From contig NC_066589.1 in NCBI RefSeq assembly GCF_905475345.1, positions 6,131,501 through 6,195,500 of the forward strand: a stretch of 64,000 bases of DNA, in the 5' to 3' direction. The DNA comes from Vespula vulgaris (taxonomy: Eukaryota > Arthropoda > Insecta > Hymenoptera > Vespidae). Made by a program: the position numbers and the translations under genes. Numbering within the stretch: position 1 is the stretch's first letter; every line of letters begins with the position of its first letter. This document shows positions 24,931 to 37,115 of the stretch, one piece after another. The notes below the pieces were generated by a model, which made no database searches, was not told the DNA's origin, and worked only from the letters and a program-made list of their open reading frames with translations.

Positions 24931-25398
24931 GGATGACGGCCTTCCTCAAGAGGACGAAAATATGTAATGGCTCCCAAACAAAGCCGATACTCGGTGAGAC
25001 GCGAAAGAGAAAGTGGTGGGGGTTGGGGAATGACAAAAGGGTCGATCGAGAAAACAGAGAGAGTGAGAGAAAGAGAGAGAGAGAAGGAGAGAGGAAAGAG
25101 CGAGAGAGATAAACGAAAGTTTTCGACTCGAAAGGAACGATTAGGCTTTGACCTTCGTATATCGAACAGAGCACACGAAACTGCCATCGGAGGTCGACCG
25201 AACGCTCATTTTCGACGTGCTCCATGTTTATACTTGGCTAAACGCTAAAAGGTTAGAGAGGATATTTCTCTACGACCTCTCTCATTCTCTCTCTGCCCTT
25301 CGGATAGATCGCAGCGAGGAAGTCGGAGCAACGAACGTAGCGCTTGCGAAAATTTTCGACAGCTCGCTAACGCTTCTCTACTTCCGGTATTCGTTAGG

Positions 25399-25441
25399 TA
25401 TTATTATTATTATTATTATTATTATTAAATATTAATTATTA

Positions 25442-25492
<51 letters not shown>

Positions 25493-25493
25493 T
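25399..25493 (+). repeat. (TTA)n trinucleotide array
   Basis: About 30 TTA units with an AAATATTAATTATTAA interruption in the middle. First of several ATT-type arrays downstream of abd-A. Confidence 0.95.
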
Positions 25494-25802
25494 TGCGTCT
25501 TTCAAAAAGATTTCTTCGTTTGTTGCTCGTCACAGAATGATTCGATCAATCACGATAGATTCTCGCTATTGTTGTTTCGGAGCTCGCTTTTGCGTATTAT
25601 ATATCTACACATATATGTATACATATATGTATAGATATATATACACGCTTTTCTTTCTTTCCTTTTTTCTCAACGACGGCGAAGAGAAAAGAGAGAGGAG
25701 AAAAAAATATATGCAGGATAAATACGAATGGGACGACGACGACGTCGAAGACGCGCGCGGCGGAAGGAACGCGACAGACGACTCGGCAGCTACTATTGAC
25801 GT

Positions 25803-25815
25803 TAATAATAATATC

Positions 25816-25846
<31 letters not shown>

Positions 25847-25912
25847 TTTAATTATTATTAATTATTATTATTATTATTATAAATATTATAATTATTATCA
25901 TTATTATAGTTA

Positions 25913-25956
<44 letters not shown>

Positions 25957-25963
25957 ATTATTG
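25803..25963 (+). repeat. (ATT)n array, long and interrupted
   Basis: About 160 bp of ATT units with ATC, ATA and AATT interruptions. On the minus strand it reads as a poly-Asn stretch, which is not a gene. Confidence 0.95.
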
Positions 25964-26908
25964 TTGTGCCGTTCACAATATTGTTTCTCGATGAAGACGA
26001 GGTCTCGTCGAAAAATTTTTATTTTTTTACGAGCATCGCATCGAAGGTCGTTAAATTTTCTATAGAAATTGTTAGATTTCTTCTTATTATTTTTCTTTTT
26101 ATTCGAGTTATCATGCGTTAGAAATGTTATCGGCTCTTCGAACATGTCGTTCGTTTGAAGTCGAGAAATCTTTATTTTAGTTACGCGACTTGTAAGCGTT
26201 GAGAGATTTTTATTGGATGAAACAACAAGAACCGGTAATTCTTGCCACATCGCGAACGATATCGGTATATTTACGTGCGAGATAGTTATCTGCGAAAGCG
26301 GGATGCTATTTTTTTTAATAATTTTTTTTCTCTTTTATTTTTTTCTTAATTTTATTCTTTATTATTTTATTTTATTTTCTTTCCCATTTGTAATTCTATT
26401 AAACGTTGTGAAACATTGAAAATTTATATGATTTTCTATGCGTTCGAACGGTTGATCGGTCGGTCGGTGCAATGTCGTTCGGCTTTTTTGCTATTTTTCG
26501 CGTTCCTTCTATTTTCGAAATCTTCGGCTTCTTCTTTTCCGCAAAACCGACATGAACTCGAACCGATACTGAAACAAATATGTAAGGTTGAAAACAATTA
26601 TAACGACAAAAAAAAGAAAAGAAAGAAAAAGAAGAAAAAAGAAAAAAAGAAAAGAAAAAAGAAGGCGCGCACATGCACCGTAAAAGAATATACGGAGCAA
26701 GCAAGCAAGTAAGAAGAATCTCACCGGACGAGTATCTCACTCTTAGTACATTAAATACGTAATTTGGTGTCAGGGTAGACCTTTCCATAGATATAGAATC
26801 CCGTTGTTGGTATTACATACTTAACAATTAGATTATTCGTAAAGAAGCGAGAAAACGTTATGCGAATGGGAACGAGCGAACAAGCAAGCGAGCGAGCGTG
26901 CGAATGAG

Positions 26909-26937
26909 CGAGAGAGAGAGAGAGAAAGAGAGAGAGC

Positions 26938-26989
<52 letters not shown>

Positions 26990-26996
26990 ATGAGAG
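26909..26996 (+). repeat. (GA)n tract
   Basis: A GA run of about 85 bp with GC and AA interruptions, preceded by GAGC/AAGC units. Confidence 0.93.
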
Positions 26997-27272
26997 AATG
27001 CGAAATAGAGACAGCATTAAGCGAAATTAAGCAACTTGGAATTATATAGTATAAAAATTAATGCATATTATTTTTCTCTCATCCTCCTCGAGCCCCAGTG
27101 CCGCTTGCTATACTCAAATCCTGACCGCGATTCGTATTTACTTTATCTATCGATCGCCCCCGTAGTATAGCAAAAGTATAGCATACAGATTTTTAAAGAT
27201 GTGACGCGATCATAGGTGTATGTTTCGGAGACATTTTAACAAAAAGAAGTAAAGATAATCGTCCGATTTGGA

Positions 27273-27290
27273 GTATGTATATATATATGC

Positions 27291-27323
<33 letters not shown>

Positions 27324-27330
27324 TACATAT
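27273..27330 (+). repeat. (TA)n/(TATG)n array
   Basis: TATA units followed by a run of GTAT tetranucleotides. Confidence 0.9.
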
Positions 27331-28244
27331 AATATCTATATTTATTACGATGCCATTAAAACTATTACGAATCGTGGAAGAGTCAATGATATACGTAAAG
27401 TTGTAGAAAAAGAGAAAGATGGTGAAATACTATAGAAACACGCATACGCGTAATTGCATACCGCCATATTTACGTAAATATACGTACATTAAAAAAAAAG
27501 CTAACAGAAAAATCTCTTCGAAAGTCAGGATGTATCGTACGCGGCGCATTGTAAGAAATGATAACAACGTAAAGCCATATTGTACACAGTACCGTATTAT
27601 ATATAAAAATATATATTATATTAAAAGTAATAGGTATGTTATTATATATATATATATATGAAGAAAGAAACCGAAGAAACCTATCAGACACACCTAAACA
27701 CATACCTATATAAATACACACCAAGAAATTTTGATAGAGTGATAACGTTTTAGAATACGTATATATGAAATGTACGTAATTAAAAAATAATAACGCGAGC
27801 GTTAATAATTCGACGAACCGTACGAATGGATGTTGAAAAATAAAAATAAAATTAACGAGGCCGAAAACCGGCTGGCGACTCTTTAACGAAAAAAAGAAGA
27901 ACAAAGATGAGAACGAGGAAAAGAAAGCGAGAAGATATTAAAAAAAAGAAACGAAAAAGGGAAAACGAACAGACATCCGTATCGAAGGCGAAAAATATCC
28001 ATTCACATACAGAGGATAACGGAGGTGAGGCCGCGTTTTTATTACTACTCTACCGCTGATTATCTTAAAGCTAAACTAATAATTATAAATACTATCTTGT
28101 ACGTAACGTTTAACGATTAAGCTTGCGCATGCGAGTTCGTGAAGACGATGTTACTTCTCAGACGATGAAAATATCTCTCCGCGCATAGCGAAACGCGCAT
28201 ACCGCAATCCGTAAAGAGAGAAAGAAAAAAAATAAAGAAACAGA

Positions 28245-28380
28245 AAAAGAAAGAGAGAGAGAGAGAGAAAGAGAAAGAAAGAAAGAAAGAAACAGATAGA
28301 TACGTAGAAAGATTCAAATACATAGGCTGGGCGTATGCGTATGTAAATAAATGGATAAAAAAAAAGGAAAACAAAAAGAA

Positions 28381-28443
<63 letters not shown>
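28245..28443 (+). repeat. two (GA)n tracts with GAAA units
   Basis: GA/GAAA-rich sequence at about 28245-28292 and a perfect GA run at 28386-28443, flanking unique DNA that includes a TGTAAATA motif (28342-28349). Confidence 0.92.
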
Positions 28444-28446
<3 letters not shown>

Positions 28447-28628
28447 GTAAAATATGCGCGTATTGAGAATATGCATGGGCGTCGACTAGATTGGATTTCT
28501 CGATGGAAAATCGTTCGAGCTAGTCTATCCTTCTGCTAATCCTTACTTTTTCTTTACGTTTTACGTAACGTTACCGAACGAGTGAAAGCTGTATCGTGGC
28601 GCGTAGAAAAAGAAGATAAAAACAGAAA

Positions 28629-28630
28629 AA

Positions 28631-28674
<44 letters not shown>
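28629..28674 (+). repeat. (GAAA)n tetranucleotide array
   Basis: About 11 perfect GAAA units followed by AATAAAG. Confidence 0.94.
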
Positions 28675-28995
28675 ATAAAGAAAAAGGTTCGAACGAATTC
28701 CAAGGGGAATCTTCAAGGTCGGTCACGGCGTTCCTCCTCTTTCGCGCATCCTCAACGCACATAAATAAACCAATTACTCATGTACGTAGTCGTATATCGG
28801 TTCCGCGCAAGCCACCACTACCAAGCTACCCTTGATTATCAACATCTATCCCTCTTTAAATCGACTCGAGTCGATATAAAGAGGATACGGCGCTTTTTTA
28901 CGTATTTCGATTATTTATTTCGCATAGGGCCGCTACATATTAGAATCCTTTTGTTTCTTCCGTCGTCTACCGTCAGAGAAAAGAATAGAGATGGA

Positions 28996-28996
28996 A

Positions 28997-29055
<59 letters not shown>

Positions 29056-29065
29056 GAGAGTGAGA
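28996..29065 (+). repeat. (GATA)n/(GA)n array
   Basis: About five GATA units leading into a GA run, with GAGGGA variants to about 29083. Confidence 0.92.
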
Positions 29066-29179
29066 GGGAGGGAGAGAGGGAGTAAAAATATTGTTAAAAG
29101 GAAGCAAACGAGTCGATGTGAAAGAACGTACGCGACGTTATTGTATCTATGTGTAGAAAAGCTTTACATACTTACGACT

Positions 29180-29380
29180 TATTATTGACTATTATTATTA
29201 TTATTATATATTATAATTATTAATTATTATTATTATTATTATTACTATTATTATTATTTTTATCATTATTAATTATTATTATTATTATTATTAATATTAT
29301 TATTATTATTATTATTATCATTATCGTTATTATCGTCATTATCATAATCATCATAATCATCAGCATCATCATTATCATAG
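29180..29380 (+). repeat. (ATT)n/(ATC)n array
   Basis: About 200 bp of ATT units that grade into ATC/ATA units (29330-29380). Confidence 0.94.
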
Positions 29381-29914
29381 TTACGTTTTCACGTTATAAA
29401 CCGATTAGTATCGTTAAATTCTTGATAACGCTCAGCAGGAAGTAACTGCGGCAGCGGCGCCGATACGTCCGACAAATTAGGGATATACGTAATAACGCGT
29501 AACGATATATATATATAGTTATTATTATTATTATTATTCTAATGATAATTAGCACGAAAAATTTGTACAGATAAATGGAGGCGAAATATCCTGACCGCGG
29601 TCACGATAGTTTCTACTTATTACAATTAAGTCTCTTAATCGTTATTAGCCGTAGCGATAATATCGGTACATAGATACATACATATACGTGCGAGAGAAGA
29701 ACGAAAAAAATGAAGGAACGATAAGAAGGATAAGAAGAATAAAGAAGGAGAGAGGAGACGACGGTGCTGACAATGGCGCCTTCGGTTTGGTTACGACGAT
29801 CGATTTTGAGAGTAGTACCGACGAATGAGTGGAAGTGTTCTCTTTTCTCTTCTTTATTTTTGTATAAGTGTGTGCGCGTGTGCGCACATGATTGTGTGTG
29901 TGCGTTCGTAAGTA

Positions 29915-29917
<3 letters not shown>

Positions 29918-29945
<28 letters not shown>

Positions 29946-29946
29946 A
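29918..29946 (+). repeat. (TG)n microsatellite
   Basis: Perfect TG dinucleotide run, the longest TG repeat in the window. Confidence 0.9.
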
Positions 29947-30250
29947 TTTTCTTCGTTCCTTAACGTTCGTTCGACACACATGCTCGCTTTAATACGTTCT
30001 CCGTCCTTGTTTGAAAATTTTCAACGAAGCTTATCATTGAAAACACTCCACGTAAAGGCGTTTGAGTCTCATCGATCTTTCGTCTCATTCTCAAATCCTT
30101 CTTTGGTTATCGCTAACCTTCGTATCGGTAGAGGAGAGAAGAGATATAGGAAGGAAACTTTAGGTTACAAAAAAAAAAGGAAAAAAAAGGAAAGAAAAGA
30201 AAGAAAAAAAAACGTGCGCGCGCCGTCCACTTGCAAAGAATAATGAAAGA

Positions 30251-30311
30251 TAAATAAAATAAAGTAAAATAAAGTAAAATAAAATAAAATAAAGGAAAAG
30301 AAAAAAAAGAA

Positions 30312-30356
<45 letters not shown>
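30251..30356 (+). repeat. (AAAAT)n then (AAT)n array
   Basis: Pentanucleotide AAAAT/AAAGT units (30251-30298), an A-rich stretch, then about 15 AAT units (30311-30356). Here the + strand carries AAT, the complement of the ATT arrays at 25.4-29.4 kb. Confidence 0.94.
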
Positions 30357-30797
30357 TAAAAAGTAAAAAAAAAGAAAGAAAGAAGGAAAGAAAGGATTCA
30401 AACGAAAAAGATACGAAAGCGATTTTCTTTCTTCTCGGCTTACCTCTAAGTGAATAACGGCGACTATTTGAAGGAAAAAGGAAAAAAAAAAAAAGGAAAA
30501 ATACGATATAGAGAATATTATTAATTCCAAGTAACTGGCGCGTAATCATATCATGTGTATCACCTTCATAATGCTTCCTCACGGCCGTCTCCGGACCCTC
30601 TCCGAACCCTCTCCGAGAGAACACTCACATAGACCTCTCATCCCTTCGCCTTTTTCGATCTCATCCCGCTTCCTTTTTGCCACTTGTCCCCCTATTCCTC
30701 TTATCGTAGATGTATTACGTTCGGATTCGAGCATTATTCATTTAAGTATATATATGTAGTTTATACTAAAAGAAAATAAAAAAAAAGAAGTGTCCAT

Positions 30798-30857
<60 letters not shown>

Positions 30858-30919
30858 TGTGTGAGTATATGTGTATCCATGTATGTGTGTATGAAAGAGA
30901 GAGAGAGAGAGAAAGAGAA
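30798..30919 (+). repeat. two (GA)n tracts
   Basis: GA runs at 30798-30854 and 30895-30919, with TGTGTAT-type sequence between. Confidence 0.93.
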
Positions 30920-31489
30920 GTGTCAAACGAATAAGCGACTAAAATTTAGTAGTACAACTTGCCCGACTTGCCAAACTCTCGTAAAGAAAAAGAAAAAAAA
31001 AACGAAAAGAACACGTACATAGATAGATAAGAGTCGCTCGAAAACGGAGAGACACGTATCTTCATATTTTTTTTTATTATTTTTTTTTTCTTGATTTCTT
31101 TTCTTCCCTCCTTGTTTCTCTTTGTTTTGTTTTGTTTTATTTTCTTTTCTTTTTCCGTATTTCTCACTTTTTCAAACGACATTTCTTTTACGAATCCTCC
31201 CTCGTCCCAGAATTCGCATTGTCTCCCACCCAACAACCCACACGTCCTAAATCCAGGAGCCTTGCTTCTCGCACAGAGGACTTCTCTATATCCGAATTAA
31301 GAGTTACAAAAAATGGGGAAGAAGAAACTTAGAAGAGAGTGTAGTGCGTTGTCTCGTGCGTTGGTTAAATCGACGAGCTCATTTAACACGCTGGCGAGCG
31401 AGTGATTTGTAAGTGCGAGCGTTGCTTCGAGGATATAAATTGGCCGTTTTATGCGTGTGCATTTGTGTAAGTACGTGCGAATGAAGTGT

Positions 31490-31490
<1 letters not shown>

Positions 31491-31530
<40 letters not shown>
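31491..31530 (+). repeat. (GA)n microsatellite
   Basis: Perfect GA run, followed by CAGA/GACA variants. Confidence 0.93.
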
Positions 31531-31536
<6 letters not shown>

Positions 31537-31891
31537 ACACAGACAGAAAGAGAGGGAAAAAACATTGTTGTAGTATGCGTGAATGAGGATACGTGCGTCG
31601 TCGTACAGAGTCTCTTTAAAGCGAGTCCACGAAAGAAGTAAACAAAAAGCGTTTAAAAAATGCACTATGTTTAGAATTTATTTTTGGCATTGAAATTTAT
31701 TATCTATTAAAAAACGAATATTTACTATTATTATTAATAAGGCGTTCGAATCCATTAGGCAGGATCGAGTTAAAAATTGTTTGTTATATAATATGTTCTT
31801 TTTTACACTATATAGATATTGTCATTGTTTATTTATGAACTGTTTATTTTGCGTACTACTTTTCTTCGTACTTGTTTTTGTTGATATGAAA

Positions 31892-31924
<33 letters not shown>

Positions 31925-33702
31925 GAATGGAGAAATGTGAATGAATGTATAAGAGAAAAAGAAAGGGATAGAGAGTGATAAAAAGAGATAGAGAGTGATA
32001 GAGATACGGAGACATTTTTTTTTATATAATGACATAATGTGACTATCGCTTAATCAGCGTTTGTATTTTTAAAAACATATATTATGTACATGTCCTCTTA
32101 AAGTTGTGAACCTTGAATGGGGAGAGTCGGGATCGTCGCGTATCGTGAATATATTTTTGTCCTTCTTTTCTTAATGGAACTTTGTAAAGAAAAATGAATG
32201 AGTAATATTTGGATTTATTAAAATAATCGCAATACGAAACGACCCCCTTCTCTTTTTTCGTACGACTGGTTGTAATATAGATAGTTTCTACTTACTTTTT
32301 GCTTCCTTCTGCTCTCGCATATCGATGAATCGTATTATCGAGTCGAACGATACACGATAAATATATATATATTTTTTTTTTGGTTTAACTTACGATCACA
32401 GGAAGCGTTGTTGAAAAAGAGTAGAGATATTAATTTGAATCCGTAATTAGTTTAATACGTGATTTCAAGTTTGTTTCGTTTTTATTTGATTTTATATCCC
32501 GGCCAAATTGTTTAAATAATTTCTTTATGACAAATTCGACACTTCGTTTCTAAACACTATTTCTTGTGTTTTATTAGTTCGTACGTATCTACATATGTAT
32601 GTATATACGTCTACGATAACGTTGTATATACCGTTATATATAACTACTTTATATCTTTATAACGATTTGGCATAATCTCGATCATAGTTCTTATGTGTAT
32701 ATGATATATACGTGTTTTTTTTTTTTTTATCTTTTTGTACAATAAGAAAGAATCACACGATCGTGTTGTTTCGTTTCTCGTTGAAACTCTCGTTTCGCGA
32801 TGAGCTTTGGCGTTATTAACAATAGATATATGAAAGAGTCCGTGTTTTTCTTTGTCTTTGATTATTTTTTTTCTCTTTTTTATTATGTCATAGATTTATA
32901 ACGTTTCTCTTAGAGACTCAACTACATTTTTAAGTTTTTTTTTTTTTCTTAGTAGAATTATTTGTTTGTTGTTTTCGATATTATATGCGATGAAAAAAAT
33001 GAAAAAAAGAGTGAACAGATTATTAGTGGCTCGCGTTAGTAGTGTTTCATTTATTTTCTTCCTTTTTTCTAAAAAAAAAAAAAAAATCGAAAAAAAGACG
33101 AAACAAAACGAACAAAAAAAGAAAACACAAAAAAAGAGATAAACTAACGCGAGACCAAAAACATGCCGGGCCTGTGCATATGTATCTTCCCCTCGAACCC
33201 TTTCGTCCTAAAGTCCCTTTTTTTTCTTTTTACACGAAAAAAAGGAACAATAGGACTGTAAAACGTGACAAAACAAAAGACTCATTTTCGAAAGACCGAC
33301 GATCAGTATGATCGCGCGTTTCGTTCTTGCGAGCAAACGAGAAGACGCGACACGTAGGAAGGAAATTGAATGAAAAATAAAAAAGAAAAGCGAAAAGAGA
33401 AAAGAAACAAAAAAAACAACATGAATCAAATGAAGAAAATGTGAAAATTATAATAGTCTGTCTCGCTGTACAATGCGTTTGCGATGCAACGAAAAAATTG
33501 AGTGAACTTAATCTATGACTTGCGTATTATCGTCTTGCTGTACCTATTAAGCCAAATGGAAGCCATTGGTATTATTTGAAGAAACTCTCGATGTAAATAT
33601 TGATACGTTGCGTGAAAACTAAAAGGGTTTGACAACATCTTCCTCCCCCCTACCATCTGATGAACGAAGGTCCTCCAGGATCGGCGATCATCGGTAAAAG
33701 AA

Positions 33703-33706
<4 letters not shown>

Positions 33707-33750
<44 letters not shown>

Positions 33751-33788
33751 TGAGAGAGAGAAAGAGAGAGAGATTGAGAGAGAGTGAA

Positions 33789-33822
<34 letters not shown>
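33707..33822 (+). repeat. (GA)n tract, long and interrupted
   Basis: About 115 bp of GA with AA, TG and TT interruptions, the last GA tract before the proposed end of the abd-A 3'UTR. Confidence 0.93.
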
Positions 33823-33823
<1 letters not shown>

Positions 33824-34085
33824 TGGATTAATGATAATTAGTAAGACACTGACACACACATTCACTCATAAACATACATAATACACGTACACAGCGATCC
33901 GCGCTTCTAAACGCGTGCCGGTGAATTAAAACCTAATTAATATATAACTATAACGATTAAAAAAAAAAAGTGCGTAGCTGTCCTTCAATACCTACCTACC
34001 ATGTTAAGTAATAAAAGTAACGAAATAATGAAGTCTCATGTCTACTGACTATTAAAGATTAGTATTATACCGTACGATGAAAGAT

Positions 34086-34223
34086 TAATAATAATGATAA
34101 TATAATTATATTAATAATAATGAATAATAATAATAATAATAATAATAAATAATAAAATAATAATAATAATAATTAATAATAATTAATAATAATAATAATT
34201 AATAATAAATAATAATAATGATA
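34086..34223 (+). repeat. (AAT)n array
   Basis: About 135 bp of AAT/TAA units with short interruptions, on the + strand, about 150 bp before a candidate poly(A) signal. Confidence 0.94.
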
Positions 34224-34373
34224 AACAAAAACCGAACGGAGATGGCGAGATTGATGACGATTACGTCTACGACGGGTGAGGAAGTAATCCATTGACAATG
34301 AATGTAAATGTATCCATTTTCGAAACTTGATGTAGAATTATACTCATAAGCTATATCTATGATATACAAACGA

Positions 34374-34379
34374 AATAAA
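34374..34379 (+). terminator. abd-A: candidate distal polyadenylation signal AATAAA
   Basis: AATAAA in the context ACGAAATAAAAACAC. It lies at the point where the AAT/GA-rich character of the preceding 10 kb ends. A G/T-containing stretch (GTCGATGTGTTT) follows about 60 nt later. A further AATAAA at 34010 is an alternative. Confidence 0.3.
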
Positions 34380-35160
34380 AACACATAGTAAATTATGGTA
34401 GAGTACGATTAATTCCTTCGTAAACCCATTATCTCTCTGTCGATGTGTTTAGATCGTTAATCGAACAGAAGGGGGTGCTTGAGAACGAAAAAAAAGGGGA
34501 TGGAAAATGATCAGACGAGTTTTATCTAATTTTACCAATTCCAATGTGTACGTCGTTTACAAAGAGACTATTTTATTTTTTCGAGCGCTCGAAAAAAAAT
34601 CCTTTTTCCATTTCTGCCCCTCCGTCTCTACCCCTTCTCTTTCCTACCCCTTCCTCGCCTTGTCTTTCTATTCCTCTTTGCCTGTTTTCGCCACTTTTAC
34701 GCTCGGACGGGCGGAACATTGAAATCGAAGCATCGAATGGTCGCGCCCACGGCTACGGATATTTTGGAATATAACCGTATCGGCTTATGCATCAGGGTGA
34801 CCCCCACGGGAAGGACGAGATAATAGGGGTGGGGGAATATACATTGAACTTCGCTTCCAACAAAGCACTCGAACCATTTACCTTGTAATTCCATCGGCCA
34901 TGTCTTCTATCTCGTTACCACTCTGGGCGTGTGCCGTTTACGCATCAGTTTTTGCTTTCGTCGCAATTTAACACGTATATACATTTTTACTTATATACTT
35001 ACCTGTTTATACGATATTTTACTCGTTAAAATTATATATGATATTTTTTGTTTAATAATAACTATCACAGATATTCTGGCCGAACTTGGAATCGATGATT
35101 ACTTGGCGCGAATAAAAGGAAATCGAAAGAAAAAGAAAAAGAAAAATCGTGTAAATAATC

Positions 35161-35191
<31 letters not shown>

Positions 35192-35897
35192 GCACATACA
35201 CACATGTATATATGTATATATCAAATGATGTTTCGTCATGTTTTATTAATGTTACGATCCTTGAACGAATCGAGTAATAATATCCAGTGATTTTTTCCAA
35301 ATATACTTAATTATATAATTACATACTTTTCTTTACAATACAATAATCCTAATTATACGTTTCCAGTCAAAGATATTTCAGTCTTACCTAGATAATAAGT
35401 ATACGAGCGTTTAATGCAATTTTGGAAAAAAAGAAAAAAAGGAAGAAAGAAAGAAGAAAAAAAGAAACGAAAAAGGGGGAAAAATGAAAAGAAAAGAAGA
35501 TAAGAGGAGAGGTATTCTTAGAGCTAAAGGGTCGGTTTTTACGTATCGCCGATCTCACCGATGCAATTTCGCATCGTGCAGCGTAGCATACTCGATCGAC
35601 GAGGACGCGCATTTAACCGTGATTATAGTGCTCGCTCGAGCGCTCGCAACAAAGCCCGACCGATCAGGGCTGATTTATAAACAATGCACGCCTCGAGTGC
35701 ACCGTCTCGCTAAACTCGGAGCGCACGAAAATGCGTCGAGCTCCTTGCAAGAAGGTGAATTCTTGCTTCGAAGACGCTTCGAGCTGAGCCGAAGCTAAAA
35801 TAGATGGATGGATGTGGAAGTCTGAAGATTCTCGCGAAGGTCCGCCCGTGAAAAAGAGAGAAAGAGCGAGGGAGGATTTAAGCGTGTTGGTAGAGAT

Positions 35898-35963
35898 AGA
35901 TAGAGAGAGAGTGAGAGAGAGAGGGAGAGAGAGGAGAAGAAGAAGAAGAAGAAGAAGAAGAAG
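35898..35963. repeat. (GA)n then (GAA)n array
   Basis: GA run followed by about ten AAG units. Confidence 0.92.
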
Positions 35964-37038
35964 GACGGATGCAAACGGCATGGAAACAGCCGTAAAATTA
36001 CAGTGTAAAACACGTTGTGTACTACGCGAAAGCGGCGGTTCGCGAAATTTACGACCTTGGAGCATCGCCGATGAAAGACTCGTAAAGGCTCCTATAATTG
36101 CGTGTAAATGTTTTTGTTTTCCCGCTATCGTTAACCATCCCGAGACTACGGAGAGAGAGTACTTGATTTACCGTCGTCCTCGTGAGACGATAAGTCGCTA
36201 TATTCTTCTCTTTCACTCTTTTACGAAAGTCGAGTCGTTTTGTATATTTTTTCTATTTTTTCTTTTTTTGTTTGTAATTCTTTCTACTTTTTCTTCTTCT
36301 CTTGTCTTTTTTTTCTTTCATTAAATCGAGAAATAAGTAAGTAATAGCGGTTAATAACTTTGATATGATAATTCGATTATTTAAGAGCGATAAAGGATAT
36401 TATTTATTCAATTATATCAGATTTATTAATTAATATTCTCGAGTTAAGGAATTTTCTATCAATTTAGCTAGCCTTATGTAATAGGGATGAAGAAGGATAA
36501 AGTTATCAATGCGGATCGATCTAGATCTAATTGCGTTTCCACGGTGAATGAAATAAAGAATGAAATAATAATCGATGCAATTTTTTTCTCCAGCCGTGTA
36601 GATGAATTTATTCGAGGTTTTTCCCGTCTGGAAGAGATATAAAAATTCTCTTTTATTCAATTATCATCTATTCGTAATATATCTCGTGAGTAAGTAGCAA
36701 GATGTAGATATATCCGGCACCTTTTCTATCTCCATAAAAGCGAAGTGCGCGGAAAGTAAGGCGAGAAATAGTCGAAGGCGATGCAATTTCAAAGACGTTA
36801 ACACCCATCGAGCGTATCGCGTGGACCTATCGGGGATCTTACGTTACTGGGATTTACAAACCTACACGCCTTCGCGACACTTGCTCGGCAATAACTTGTA
36901 GTCGGGCGAGACGTAAATTCTCCCTGCGTTCCGACATCGATCGGGAATAGGTATGTACGTAGCTACGCCAATTACGAGGAAGAAAACGGAAACGGAATCT
37001 ACACACGTTTATTTCACTGTACTCTACCTAGGATATAT

Positions 37039-37056
37039 ATATATGTATATATGTGC

Positions 37057-37104
<48 letters not shown>

Positions 37105-37115
37105 ATATATATACA
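37039..37115. repeat. (TA)n/(GTAT)n array
   Basis: TA runs interrupted by TGTGCGTGTC and GTATGTATGTAT. Confidence 0.9.

Larger units (their letters stand above)
26755..29492 (+). promoter_or_regulatory. cluster of miR-iab-8-5p seed matches
   Basis: ATACGTAA (8-mer match to the miR-iab-8-5p seed) occurs at 26755-26762, 27391-27398 and 29485-29492. The 7-mer ATACGTA occurs at 27480, 27755 and 28300. miR-iab-4/iab-8 are Hox-cluster microRNAs that repress Ubx and abd-A in flies. The first 23.9 kb of the window has about six such 7-mers in total, against six here in 2.7 kb. The miRNA sequence is recalled from knowledge; targeting is inference. Confidence 0.45.
24320..34395 (+). other. abd-A: probable extended 3'UTR of abd-A (extent inferred)
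   Basis: After the TAG at 24317 there is no further coding sequence or splice-linked exon. For about 10 kb the DNA keeps a distinct character: AT-rich, with ATT/AAT arrays, A-rich runs and long GA tracts found only with purines on the + strand. TGTANATA (Pumilio-type) motifs lie at 28342, 32623 and 33592. Seed matches to miR-iab-8-5p cluster at 26.7-29.5 kb. Candidate AATAAA signals lie at 24925 (proximal) and 34374 (distal). Very long regulated 3'UTRs are known for insect Hox genes. The real end could be any of several AATAAA signals; RNA data would settle it. Confidence 0.4.

Noticed and set aside
25858..26250. Minus-strand poly-Asn frame
   Set aside because: Produced by an (ATT)n array; not a protein.
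31740..31765. GCGTTCGAATCC resembling a tRNA T-arm
   Set aside because: No matching acceptor stem, D-arm or anticodon arm in the surrounding 80 bases.
35812..36324. 170-residue + frame
   Set aside because: Begins in GA/GAA arrays and ends in T-rich low-complexity DNA; the middle has no known domain.
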